Counted from the first letter of the stretch, positions 34,127 to 45,970 are shown. The stretch: DNA of 64,000 nt from Hypsibius dujardini (GCA_001579985.1 LRSR01014463.1:1-64000); one strand, 5' to 3'. Notes: generated by a model from the letters alone, not told the origin. Made by a program: numbers and translations.

Positions 34127-36652
34127 TCTGTAATTAGAAAAATCTTCTCGTTTATTCACTTCGCTTTCCGGACCGGGTAAAACACACTTTCGTATTGTGC
34201 GTTATTCTCCAAGCGCAGATCGTTGTATCTGACTGCTTGTCTGTCTGTCTGACTGTCTGTCACAGAAACACACAGTGCAAGGCCGACAATCGCGTGACAG
34301 GCTGGCGGCACATTTACATGCAAAACCGGTTGTGATCTTTTTTGATTCCAGTCAGCCCGCTGTCGTAAATTCTCTTGGGCCTTGCATTATGCATTGAAGG
34401 ACGAAATATCTCTTTCCCATTAGCACACTTTCCGGTTTTCGTATTTTTTCCCCTGTGAGCCATATAGCCCAAGCATCTGCGGTCGCAAAGTTGCGTACTT
34501 CGTGCGCGCATCAAAAGTCACTCCAATTTTTTTTATCGCAGTTCTTTACTTGAAATCTTTTAATTAAACTTAATATTCCGGGTAATCAAATTTCAAGGTC
34601 ATAATAAACGACCGACCGAGCAGGCTCTGCTTGCGGCAGTGTGCTTTCTCACCGGCACCTAATTACTAGAGGGTGTTTAATGCAAATAAACCGCATTTTG
34701 CCCTCGCGAAAAACACGATTCGAAATACAATTAAAATCGATCAGATTAAATTTACTATCCCAAAATACCGTCCTCAGTTGCGCAACAGGGCAGCTTGTAA
34801 CCGTTTTAAGTACCATTTATGACACCAATTTTATTAGGAGTTAAAAAAGTTTCAGAGTAAGTTTGAAAAGTCTGGAAATAGGGAAACAAATTTCAGTTTC
34901 AGTAGTTTTGTGAAGCAGAGTTAAAAAATACTTAAAGTGTTAATAAAGGACGAGTAGAATGACAATTGACCACTGGTCAGTCATTTTGGTAGTCAAAGTA
35001 TCTAATCTTTGTGAATTTGAATTTGTGACGGCCAAATTTTAACGTATTCCCGAGCATGTTTTCTAAGGTCCTGAAGACAATTTTAGGACTTTTTTCCGAA
35101 CATGATTCACGACTTTTTAAACAAAAAAGGTGCTCTTAAACTGCCACTATTTTGCCGACAGCCAAAAAATGTCCCCCCCCCCCCTGGAAGAAACAAATTT
35201 AGTCCACCGACTGTTGATTGAACTCATAGCCAAAATTCATCCCACAATGAGTAGACGAATTTTAGTCCACCGGCCTTCATTTGAACTGGTGCCACTTATG
35301 AATCACGGGAAGAAACAATTCAAAATAGGTCGATTTAAAATTTTGAAAATAAGTTTTATCACAACCTTATCTTAAAAAGCAAGGAAAATGCATTCACAAG
35401 ATAATTTTCTGAGCACTGCTTATTTGGCGCAGAAATTATTTGCGCCATTGCGAAGTGTAGTAATCATGCTGCCGGAACTTCTTTTCCCAGCTTCTATTCT
35501 CCGGGCAAGCCAGTTTTCGCTCTCGCATCTTCACAATATGTCCTGTAAATAGCTTAGACTATTGAGAGACTATAATATATTAGACAGAAAGACAGAGAGG
35601 CAGAGAGACAGGGGCAGACAAAAAAAATACAATAAAAAAAGTTCAAATTTGATGGCGGGCTTTTACGACGATGAAAGCTTCGCAATAACGCACCGGTGCA
35701 GCCAGATAAATTAACTTTTTTTTGCGTTACCGTTTTGAGAACCATTTTTTGCCAGGGTTAGTCGCCCACTGCTTTGTTCATTGTCTGTCAAGCAAAATAT
35801 AAAATACTCCATCGCCTTGTTCGTTTCTCACTTAAATCCTTTCCCCAGGGGCTGAACTAATATATACTACTGAGTCGTCATTGCGCGTGGGTGCAGTTTA
35901 CTGCTTCGGTAATAAAGTAATTTGTTTCAGTTCCAGTCGCGCATGCATCGGAAAGAGAATTGTTTTACAAACACACTCAGTCTCGGTGAACGCTTGATCA
36001 AATGTCGTCGCTGGCACAGTCGGGGAGCCTCGGATCGCGATGGTTCTTCGTTGCTCCCTTGCTGCACTACTCGCGGTGACTATTTCATTGCTGGCCGTAA
36101 TTGTGGTCTCACATGCTGAGTCTAGCGGTTGCTGCACCACCGATTTCAACATCTGCGTGGAGAGGCTCCCCAAAGCCTGTCTGGAGGACAACGAGCAGTA
36201 TCTGGACGTGCTAAACACTCTGTTGAGCTGCACGGTCGGGCAGAACCCGATCACCATCAAGGAGTGCCCGTTCTTTTGCCAGCCCGTTGAAGGGCGCAAC
36301 TCAATCTGCACGTCGAGCCCTTCTATGGCGCGACAGTCAAGGTCTACGGCCAGAAGTACGGCTACTACTGTAACGACGACGACGACTACTGGGAAGAAAA
36401 GAAGGCCGAAGGTTATGACAACAATATCAGCAGGTAAAATATGTGCTGCTATTGATTATTCAATAAAATAAAATAATAAGCAATTTTGTGGAAATTGAAA
36501 TAGAAATAAAATGGGGAACTATGTGTGGTTTAAATTATAATAATACTGTAAGAAATAAAATGTTCCTGATAAATACTTCTGTATATGGCATTATATTAAA
36601 ATTATTGTTTTTTGAATAATTCTGTGTTCTAGTTCTATCGACAGACTTTGCA
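33990..36652 (+). repeat. Segmental duplication block P, plus-strand copy
   Basis: Matches 47,940-50,385 in reverse complement with high identity. It covers the astacin 3 signal-peptide exon, the shared 1.9-kb spacer, and CAP gene first exon plus the start of its intron. Homology stops sharply at 36,652, right after TTCTATCGACAGAC, which in the other copy is the start of the SAM-like exon. Confidence 0.85.
34127..36039. promoter_or_regulatory. Divergent upstream region shared by astacin 3 (-) and CAP gene A (+)
   Basis: A 1.9-kb spacer between two start codons pointing away from each other. No separate gene is visible. A TATA-like AATATATAC lies at about 35,859-35,867, some 175 bp before the CAP A start codon; the B copy has TATATATTAA at 48,711-48,720 in the matching place on the minus strand. 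Many short open frames here are also broken in the duplicate, which argues against coding. Confidence 0.5.
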
Positions 36653-39600
36653 AATCGCTGAGCGAAATTTCGGAACTGTAAAATGATCAATCAGTCGAGC
36701 AATATCAATGTAAAACGTTTATTACATTTACAAATCTGACCCCATCTCTTCACCGTCACCAGATACTTTACCAAACTCTTCCTCGAGGAAAAAAGCTCAT
36801 TTCTAAAAAATTTTGATCTTCATCATCACCGACAACATCATCACCGATTTCACCGCTGATTTGATTTTTATCAATTATTTCGGCTTTCACGAAAGATTTT
36901 CAAACAGTATCAAAATCAACTGCTTTATAGATTATTTTTAAAGAAAACGCAAAAAAATGGAGCACGAGTCAATGAATCGACCGCAGAAAGGAAGGATGAA
37001 AACTGTAACTGTGAACTGCTTATGTAATCAATCAATCGACACGTGCGGTCTTGGGTTCGCACGTCTTTGCAATCAATCAAGACGGTCGCTTTTTACTGTG
37101 TAATGACGTAAGAGGATCTAAACTAACATATTCCAGTACTGTACTTTCGCGTTAGACAGGGACAGCGTACGAGCGTACGAGCTGTGGAAGGTTTAATCGG
37201 CCACGCGGCGCTTGTGCTGTCTGTACGGTGCACACGTTCCACTGCAATACGACTGTCCGTGTCTAACGCGAATACAATAATTGCCCCAACTAAATATTTC
37301 TGCTGAGGCTGATTTGAGGCGATTTTAAGTTAAAGTTTAGATCAGGTATCATAAATGAATTCAAAGTTTAACTCTCTGGTAGCCGGGTGGTTTGGGTATA
37401 AGGGTAGCACTGAGTCAGCCTAAGTTGGCTTAAATAGGGAAAGTACCTAACTTGGATGGTTCATTTGGCACTTTCCCTGTTCGGTTAGTGCCGTACCGCC
37501 AGGCGGCGCTGTTGCGCCTCCAAACAACAAACTGACATTTTGCCAATAGGGAATCAAAGCATTTTCCTAGTCAGTTCATATTGTTGATTCCGCTCGCGAC
37601 TGCTTGTTTACTTCAATTTCATCTGAATTTTATTGGTATGGTCGTTGACTAAAACCATTTTTAATTTCGAAGCCCGGAATTGTTTTTCCAGCACACACCG
37701 CAAGTTAGTATACGTGCCATTTCAGTTTAAGCCAAATTTGACTTAATGAGTTCTTACTAATTCCAAAAGGTTTTTTCAAAAGTTGTTTTTACTCTGAATT
37801 TTACGGTTCTATTAGAGGATCAAAGCAAAAATTGTATCAAAAAAGTCCAAATGCTCGATGAGCAAATGGAGTTCGAAGGAAGAATTAAGTCAATGTAAGC
37901 TGACTGGCACTCAGTTAAGCTATTCAAATAGCAAATAGCAAATAGCACGCCCTATTTGGCCAAAATAATCCTCCCTCGTCAAAACAAAGCTTGGTAGTGT
38001 AAAAAAAACGTATTTTTTGCATTCAATAATGTGGAAACTACGATTGAGTGAGTTTTGTTTTTGGTTCAGACAGTTGTAATGAGTTTGCTGTTACATACAG
38101 GAGGAAGTGAAGGAGAGGACGAGGATCGAGATAAGATTGCAAAAGCCGAGCAGGCAGCCATGGTGAAGAATTTAGATCCAAAGTCCTTGGAAATCCAGGG
38201 CACTATCCTGGACATCATCAACACTTATCGGAGGGACGTGAAAGCAGCGAATATGCTGAAAGTTTCCTGGGATCCGGTTGCCGCCAAATCCGCTCAGGAC
38301 TACGCGGCTCGGTGCGTGCACAGCACCAGCAAAGGAACGGGATTTAGTACCAAAGGATCGAGTAAGTCCCTGGCAATCCACTTCATTTTGCAAGGACTTT
38401 TTCCTTAGTTCACGAATCGTTTGCCGTAATGAATCCCTACTTCAGCCTTCGACAAATGTAACCAAAACCTTGCTCGTGGTGATTTGTACAAAACTTGGGC
38501 TGACGTTTTTGCGGATTGGCACGGAAACAGCTCTGACTTCCATCTCGGGAAGATTCCTTGTGCTACTTCTGGCGCGCTGGTCCAGCAGTACACACCGTTC
38601 AAACCTTACACCCAGGTAGGTTGCATACACTCATGTTCTGAGCGTTTATTGTATTTTACGCTCCCGATCTCAGGGGTCGATTTTAGGTCCGGCCCGAAAA
38701 CAAGTTCCGTCGCTCGCTTGGTTGCTCATTCAGATTCACTTAAACTTTATTGACTTCAAAATTTTGAAACCAAATTATCATTTCAATCAAGCAAGGTAGC
38801 ATAGCCTGTCAGACAAAAACCGACGGGCCAATCACAGACAAGTGAACGGAATTGAACGATCCGCTCAAGCTTGATGTGAATCAGCAGGTTTGGGGCATAA
38901 GCGACCCTTGATTTCGGGAGCGAACAGTAAGGGTATTCAAAGTTCGCTTATTTGCAGCGATTATTTCGCTAATTCAAACTCGCTAATCTCTCTGGTTTTG
39001 CACGCTCTTGCAACGGTGATACGAGGACACGCCCCCTGGTTTACCTGAGGCTGTGTCTCCTTCTCTCACATGGACCACTCACAAGACAGATGCACACAAT
39101 TAGCGAGTAGATTAGCGAGAAAAGCAGCTGCTTTTCTCGCTTATTTTCAAAACCAGAGAGATTAGCGAGTTTGAATTAGCAAAATAATCCCTGGAAATAA
39201 GCGAACTTTGAATACTCTTAGTAATGTAATGTTTTTGCTGTTGCTGTATAGCTGGTCTGGGCGCATTCATACCTAATCGGCTGCGCCGTTGCTGACTGTC
39301 CTACAAAGGGTCCGCAGTTCGTCTGTCACTTTTGTGTCCAGTAAGTGCGGAACAGGCACAGACACAGACACAGTAACAGTAATAGAGGTGCTTCAATTTT
39401 AGAGGTAACTTTAACGGGAACTGTGAACCGTATTTGGCGGGAACTCCTAGCAACGGCGGCATCTGCGGCAAGTGTGGCGGTGCGGACAGTGATCTCTGCG
39501 ATGACGGACTCTGCAGTAAGAGTATTCTCCCCTTCACTTTGTATACTGGCTTGCTGGAAATGCATCTCAATTTGGCGTGTTTCATTAACCATCAACAGCA

Positions 39601-39759
39601 AATTATTGTCCGTACGAGAATCGCTACAAGGACTGCGATGAACGCTTTCCGGACGCCGAATCCTGCAATGATGCCACCAATCCCAACAGCCCTAATAGGC
39701 CAGGATGCGAAGCCACCTGTAACTGCAGGAGTACGGGACAGATATATTGGATTAATTAG
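36040..39759 (+). CDS. Secreted CAP/CRISP-like protein, form lacking the SAM-like module (CAP gene A)
   Basis: Exons 36040-36433, 38101-38361, 38446-38615, 39252-39340, 39403-39515, 39599-39759 give 395 residues. Signal peptide MVLRCSLAALLAVTISLL; an 8-Cys module (GCCTTDFNIC, KAC, LLSC, KECPFFC, NSIC); a Thr-rich stretch; CAP domain (INTYRRDVKAANMLKVSWD, AAKSAQDYAARC, YTQLVWAHSYLIGCAVADC); then a CRISP-type hinge and Cys-rich tail (GGICGKCGG, CDDGLC, ENRYKDCDERFPD, CEATCNC, IYWIN end). CRISPs are secreted and often modulate ion channels or act in venom and reproduction. The GHYTQ His is Pro here (KPYTQ). The equivalent of gene B's SAM-like exon is missing, but phase-1 borders keep the frame. 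An ATTAAA lies about 35 nt after the stop. Intron 4 is enlarged by inserted elements. Confidence 0.85.
37139..37277. mobile_element. TA-flanked MITE, GCGTTAGACAGGGACAG family, copy 1
   Basis: Starts CTGTACTTTCGCGTTAGACA and ends GTCTAACGCGAATACAA, with TA on both sides (37,137-38 and 37,278-79). The interior has GTACGAGCTGTGGAAGG and ATCGGCCACGCGGCG, as in the copies at 58,641 and 61,873. It lies in the stretch that replaces the SAM-like exon in CAP gene A. Confidence 0.85.
38929..39219. mobile_element. MITE with ~70-bp inverted repeats in CAP A intron
   Basis: AAGGGTATTCAAAGTTCGCT ... AATTCAAACTCGCTAATCTC is mirrored by GAGATTAGCGAGTTTGAATT ... GCGAACTTTGAATACTCTT. AGT flanks both ends as a likely 3-bp duplication. 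Just upstream (about 38,659-38,925) GCTCCCGATCTCAGGGGTCG faces CGACCCTTGATTTCGGGAGC, a second inverted-repeat element. Copies B and C have a short intron at this place, so the insertions are recent. Confidence 0.8.
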
Positions 39760-41361
39760 CTATTAATAGCTATCTGTTGTAAATGTGCATGAAATTAAAG
39801 CGTGCACATTCGTTTGTCCAGTCACGCAGGAACTTCCCGGTGCGATCTTTACGTACAATATATTGATGCGACATTTAGCAAATTATGAAGTCAGGAAAAT
39901 AGTGGATGTTTCGTGTTTCCTCATTTTTGACTGTAAAACCTTATATTTTTCAGACACCGTTATTTTTCAAAACTTTAACACTGTTCTTCTCTAGGTTCTA
40001 TTTCGAATTGATAGGTAAGAAGAATAGTTTTTGGATGTTGGGGGCGAAGTTAAGGGTCATTTCTTCAATGTCACTTGGAAGTTTCCGTTCTGAATTCAAG
40101 CTGACCCATACCCCGCCCCCTTACATCTAACAAAGATGCTTTTATTGGCAATCGCTTTCAAATCTAATTAGGGGAGGAACAATGTCAAAATCGTAAGTCA
40201 AATCTGCTTCCAAAAAGGAAGTTTTTACAGATGAAATAAGGAAAAATGGAATCTTCCACAGTTAATTGTCTTAGCTTTAAAATTCTGCTAAAGAAGTTTT
40301 GAGCGCCTGGCTGCGATGCAATAAATAATATAAGTCAGCAGCAATACTGAAGCATTTTAAAAAATTGTGGAGGAATTTTGTTGTTCCCACTGAAAACGGT
40401 CTGCCAAAAAATCTTCCTCGACTGTTGAACGTTCGGCTTCATGCGTGCCTCATGGTATCCAGATATGGTTAGATCTCAAAATTCAGCGCTCGCGCTCTCT
40501 ACCCGCACTGAAGTCTGCGCTCCCGCTCGCACTCGCCCGCCAAAAGTCGCCCACCAAAAGTCGCCCACCAAAATTCACCCACCAAAATTCACCCGCCAAA
40601 TTTCGTCCGCCAAATTTCGTCCGCCAAAAATCGTGCTCGCTCTCTTTTTGCACTATCCTATTATAAAGTCTTTGTACGCAAAATTTCAAAGTTATTTGAT
40701 TGTATATATATTTCAATCTATCTTAATTGGGACAGGAAAAACACAACTAAACTTTTTATCAAAAATTAATAACTAAATAATAAAACTAAAATTTTCAGCA
40801 AATTGAATGGACTTTTTTGAAAAATGAAGAAACTATAAAACTAACTTCACAGTACCTTTCTTTCATTAGAGCTGAAACGCTATCAGGATTTCAAAACTAT
40901 CAAAAAAAGAAGGTTATTTGAAATGATATTCTGGCTAGCTGAGCGAGCGCAGAAAAGCTTTGAACAGAAAACAAACAAAAACAGAAAAGCTAACCGTTTT
41001 GTTCGGTTTATCACCTGTATTGAAACTAAAGAACCGTAAAATTTGCAAAAGTCAATCAGTGATTGATTTTTTTGGATGGGAATTTGGACGGGCAATTATG
41101 CTAAAGTACTCATTCAAAGGAAATACAGCGCTAGAAGGTACTAGTCTGAAAACTCGTTGTGGATCGATCGCTTAATTCTTCAAAAGATGTCGATAAATAT
41201 TAATTAATTAATTTCTTTAATGAACGTATTCTTTGGGTAGCGATCACGCTTTCGCTCCCGCTCTTTCTCTCGCGCTTCTTTTGTACTCAAAAAGCTCGAG
41301 CGCACTATCCCTGATGCCATCCTCATTCCTGTAACCTTGAGCGTAGCAACCAATAATTCAG
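39760..41361. other. Downstream flank of CAP A; duplicated with CAP B and C
   Basis: Mostly block Q sequence. It is shared with 52,921-54,445 (plus) and its first ~500 bp with 45,500-45,970 (minus). A run of CGCCCGCCAAAA/TTCGCC decamers at 40,540-40,625 is matched near 53,655-53,755. Near 41,290-41,330 a frame reads KLERTIPDAILIP before a GT, weakly like the start of an astacin domain (WPNAIVPF); it is also present in the 54.4-kb copy. I do not call it an exon. Confidence 0.5.
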
Positions 41362-41625
41362 CTTTCAGCTACCGTTCGTGCATCAAGTTTCCGCCACTCG
41401 ATAGCGAAATCAACTCGACACTGTTCCAGGCGACATCTTCCCGAGACGAGTATGAAACGTCTCGCGCAATATATTTCGTCATATCCTTGCGTGATGCAGT
41501 ACTTATAATATGTGTGTCTCTTGAACAGTTGTGGCAATTCTCAGATGGGAGGAAAGGCGGAGTGCAGACCGTATTCCTCTCCGTTGTTGATGGTAAATAC
41601 TAAGAATCCAGCAACAGCAAGAATA

Positions 41626-41776
41626 CAGCTGCGTTTGCAACAGTTTCCGGCGATAAGTCGGGACATTCTTTTCTGGTTCAAAAGTAACCGTTCAGTGAAT
41701 AGCGTAGGAGGTGGTCCATGTTGAGACCAGAAAAGGGTGTCCGACTTTTCGCCGGAAGTTGTTGCAAACGCAGCTG
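41626..41776. mobile_element. Short TA-flanked foldback MITE (CAGCTG ends)
   Basis: CAGCTGCGTTTGCAACAG...GATAAGTCGG on the left faces TCCGACTTTTCGCCGGAAGT and TGTTGCAAACGCAGCTG on the right; TA flanks both ends. It is a compact relative of the 549-bp element at 60,266-60,814 and sits in an intron of the astacin-like gene. Confidence 0.8.
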
Positions 41777-41819
41777 TACAAGATCCATCATTATTCAAAA
41801 TTTTTACGACAGATAAAAA

Positions 41820-41825
41820 GGCAGG

Positions 41826-41869
<44 letters not shown>

Positions 41870-41870
41870 A
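41820..41870. repeat. (CAGA)n microsatellite
   Basis: About ten CAGA tetramers follow the foldback MITE inside an intron of the astacin-like gene. Confidence 0.9.
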
Positions 41871-43839
41871 AAACTGACAGCCTGACCCAGTTGTTATCTC
41901 AAAACAATGGCAAGATCCGTCAATCAACCTTTGTGTTTTATTTCAAGATAGGGATTGCATATCCAAAGGCATCATTCAATACGAACTGATGCATGTCGTC
42001 GGTACGTCAAAGCACTTCGGTCCGACAGAGCAGCTATTCCGATCGAAAAACGACTGAACACATTCTTCGAACTCCATCAGGCTTTCTCCACCTGCAAGCA
42101 AGATCTGACAGGAACGACTTTGTGGATATCAACATGAACAATCTGGACCCGAAAAGTACACCCACACATCAATATCCATCCGCCGCGTTACCGCTGTCTC
42201 CGTTCGGAAATCTTAGACCGCAGCAGGCTAACCGAGTCTTATTCTGCCCTCAGTCTTCATGAAAAACTTTCTCGACTGGAGCGCCGTGGAAGTTGCGGCG
42301 TTAGGCTTTCCCTACGACTTCGAATCCATCATGCATTACCCGAAGGTCACCTTTTATAAGGACGGCTTCTCCTGGACGATCCGTCCGAAGAAGGAATGGG
42401 CGCAGTACGAGACGGTGATGGGCCAACGCAACGGTCTCAGTCAGATCGACATTGGCAAAATCAACGCTATGTACAATTGCCCCGAAATGGGCGGAGCCAA
42501 ACCAAATCAGCCGCCACCGCTGCCACCGCCGCCGTTGCCGAGAGCCCCGATCCAATGGATCACGCTGGACTTTGGTGTGAATTTCGATGACGAAGGAGAC
42601 GATGATCAAACGACGGAAACCGGACCGAGAAACGCTCATACTCAACCGGCAAGGGACGGCGGTGATGTCGGACCACCGGTCCGCCCGTCTGCCAGGACGA
42701 CCCGTCGGACGACCCGACCGTCCGTTCCGGTGACAGAACCACCACTGACGGACGACGATCGCAATGGCGAAGACCCCGGGACCCAAGCGCCAACGCAGAG
42801 AGTAACAAGGCCCAGACGGATAGGTAATGTTAGGGATGGCATCAATGACGAAAAGCTAAAATTTTTATTTGATTTGATTTTAAAAGTCATTTGCTCATTT
42901 GATTTCTTATCACTCCTTTTCGCCATGAAAATTTGCTTTGCTTTGATTTGATTTGAATTTGACATTTAACATTTGACATTCGACATTTGACATTTGATGC
43001 CATCTCTAGGTAATGGTGATGCGTTGACAAATTGTTGGTTGATAAATCGTTCGACTGCAATAATTAACTGTCGCTGTATCTAGCTCATAAACCGAATAAA
43101 CCGATCACGGAGCAGAAGCAACCGTCCACGAAGGCTCCGTGGACGGCGACGGAAGTTCCGGTGATCAAAACTGAAGCTGTGACAACGCCTACGACCACTA
43201 CGACCACCACGACGACCAAAAAAGCGGTTCAGACAACCGTCGCTTTGGACGACTCCGAAGACTTGACTGAATTGTCGACGACGACGACAAAAAACAGGAG
43301 GACCACCACAACTCCGGTTGAAGTGACGGGAGCTGCCGATTCTGGGGATGACACTGATTTGACCACGCCCACAACAAAAAACCGAAACGAACTAGTAGAA
43401 GACGTAAGCCGGGTGTGACGTTCGTGTTTGTTGTTGTGATTTGCCGGTCAATATTTCAAGGTCGATTCTCATGTGCCACATATTGCTCACATGTACTCGT
43501 ACTGTAATTCCCATGCTGTAGTTCTCGTTCTGTCTTGTAAGAATGATGTTTCAGTGTCAAGTGAAGTATGCGCTTGTTTAGATTGTTGTCATGTTCGAAC
43601 GATAAGGATGAGTCTTGAAGCTCGGTTCGAGCCTCGACTTCTCGTTTCGTTTTCTAGCTTCTCATGCAGTTTTACTTTCCATCGGCTTGCTATCTCGGCT
43701 TCTCTCAATTGGTTGTGCAAGTATTAATTCCGAAAAGGAGTACTCGTGGTTATCGTGTATCGTAAGGTCAATAGGACTTCCGGGTTCTCGAAGGGAGAAC
43801 AGGTCGTCTCACGGGATTGATTTTCAGCTCCTTGTATAG

Positions 43840-45970
43840 CATAATAAATTAAAATACTTATGGCAATATTTTATATAAATATTGGTATGAAAAATATTTA
43901 TATGTTGGTACGAAAATATTTATAGATTTTGGTATGAAAATATATAGGAATACTGGTGTAACAAATATACCAGGGTCACCACAAACATTGAATAGTTTTC
44001 AAACGGTGGCCACGCAAACTGAGCGCAACTGACGCTAACCTCACAAATGACAAAAACGCCACACCTGAAGCCTCAATTAATTTTATGATAAAAACTAGTT
44101 TTTAATCTCACGCAGGAAGCCTTCCTGGGGTCGCTGACTAAAATGGCCGATTTTGCTTTTTAACAAGGGCTCAGTGGGTTGATTGCTTCATTACTTGATT
44201 GTGTTAGTGAATCCTTTGAAATTCTGCCTTTCCATCAAGTGGTTCTAGAGGCAGTGTAGCAAACAAAGTAACCCTAAAAGGATAACTCATAAAATAGTTG
44301 CTTTTTATGAAACTCAAAATGTTGTAGGGGCGAAACTAAAACGATGTTAATGTGTAGAACGTACTTGTTTTCGCACTTTTGCGCGAACTATTTTTTCTCA
44401 AAAATTTCCTGCTGCATTTCAAGAACCAATAGAACGTGGTTTTTATAGAGAAACTATGTCATGATAACTTACAATGAGCGGTTTTTCGTTTAAGCTCCAA
44501 ACACGATTGGCGGAACTGAAGTTCGTAGTATACTTTTCGGCTTAAGTTGGCGGGTACAAAAGTACCACTTTCAGGACAAAATTCCTCAAAAGCTCAATTA
44601 TTGTCAGATTCGTTTCAAATCAAGTTTTAGCTAATCTTAACTTACTGCCCTCCTTGCCACTGAAATTAATTTTTATTTTCCCACACTCATGGATGTTGGA
44701 GGGAGTGACAAATATTATTCAGTATTCGTGGAGACCCTTGTACGTTCATTTACATTACTGTCTTTTGCGGGCTACCGGAGGCGGAGGTTCTGATGGAGTT
44801 GGATTTATGAAAAAATTGTATGACTACTAGAGATTTGCAAGAGTCAGTCACGTATTCATAAAAATCTGGGACTACACTGTATTTATTCAGCGCCAAGAAA
44901 AACTCTGTTTGCACAAGATAAACTTTTTGCGCACAGAGAGAGATGTGGTGCGACAGGTATACCAATAGGATGTCTTCGATATTAAGAGATGCAGATAACT
45001 GAACCGAGTGGCCCATCATATATTTGCTAATCTCACAATCTCAAAAACAAATGGCAGTTAACCTGGTATAGGACTGCAATAACTGCTGACTTAATCGCAG
45101 GGAAACTGTCCAAAGTAGAAGAATTCGAATTCTTATTGGTTGTTTTTGCAGCTGTTCATGATTGTGCTTTTTTATTTGTCGCTGCTTTCACTCTTGATTG
45201 ACTTGATTTATTAAAAAGTTGTTTTTCAAAATGGTAAAAGAAAGGCAAATTCCTCCTGAATAGCAATGGCAGTTCATACTTTGCGGCAGAAGGGAAGGAG
45301 GATTGAAAGATATTACATCAACCTTAAAAAAAAACACGATCTTGGACTGGTTATGTGCTGCACAAATTCTGCTCCGTAGACGGCATGCCTTTTCTAACAA
45401 GAAGAAAGGTCCTCGTCGAAAAACCAACATTTTGGAGGACTGCCAGTCAAAGCTAAAACAATTAACTGTGGAAGATTCCATTTTTCCTTATTTCATCTGT
45501 AAAAACTTTCATTTTTGAAGCAGATTTGACTTACGATTTTGACATTGTTCCTCCCCTAATTAGATTTGAAAGCGATTGCCAAATAAAAGATCTTTGTTAG
45601 ATGTAAGGGGGCGGGGTATGGGTCAGCTTGAATTCAGAACGGAAACTTCCAAGTGATATTGAAGAAATGAGCCTTAACTTCGCCCCCAACATCCAAAAAC
45701 TATTCTTCTCATACCTATCGATTCGAAATAGAATTTAAATAAGATTAGTGTCCAAATTTTGAAAAAGAATGGTGTCTGAAAATAGAAGTTTCTACAGTCG
45801 AAAATGAGGAAACATGAAACATCCACTACTTTCCTGACTTCATAATTTGCCAAAATGTCGTATCAGTATATTGTACGTAAAGATCGCACCGTGAAGTTCC
45901 TGCGTGACTGGACGAACGAACGTGCACGCTTTAATTTCATGCACATTTACCAACAGCCAGCTATTAATAG
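43840..45970. other. Spacer holding blocks R and S and the flank of CAP B
   Basis: 43,828-43,960 (TATATAAATATTGGTATGAA repeats) matches 51,360-51,490 inverted (block R). 44,750-44,890 matches 50,430-50,580 inverted (block S); in both copies a frame encoding PDFYEYVTD and KSLVVIQ stays open to a matching stop, which may be chance given the sequence identity. 45,500-45,970 is the downstream flank of CAP B, matching 39,760-40,260 and 52,921-53,420. Nothing coding is recognised elsewhere. Confidence 0.5.

Larger units (their letters stand above)
41362..43839 (+). pseudogene. Degenerate astacin-like gene with altered zinc site and Pro/Thr-rich tail
   Basis: Exon-like segments: 41362-41449 (SYRSCIKF), 41529-41592, 41948-42001, 42081-42155, 42254-42823, 43084-43403 and 43828-43839. 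They match catalytic exons 4-8 of the neighbouring astacins in order and phase. The zinc motif reads YELMHVVG + FLHLQARSDRN: the first His is Tyr and the Glu after the third His is Leu, while the Met-turn SIMHY is kept. The 41529 segment shows family resemblance in two frames (CGNSQ, then GRKGGVQTVFL), suggesting a frameshift. No signal-peptide, propeptide or lectin exons were found. A poly-Pro stretch (QPPPLPPPPLPRAP) and a Thr-rich tail follow. If the intron at 43404 is not removed, the frame ends at 43,418. Either a pseudogene or a 5'-truncated inactive homologue. Confidence 0.65.

Noticed and set aside
39434-39766. 110-codon frame over the CAP A tail
   Set aside because: It is a shifted frame over two real exons; the correct frames give the conserved Cys-rich CRISP-like tail.
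40441-40776. Frame with KxxPPK repeats downstream of CAP A
   Set aside because: Arises from a CGCCCGCCAAAA decamer repeat; the duplicate at 53.5-53.9 kb does not keep the same frame.
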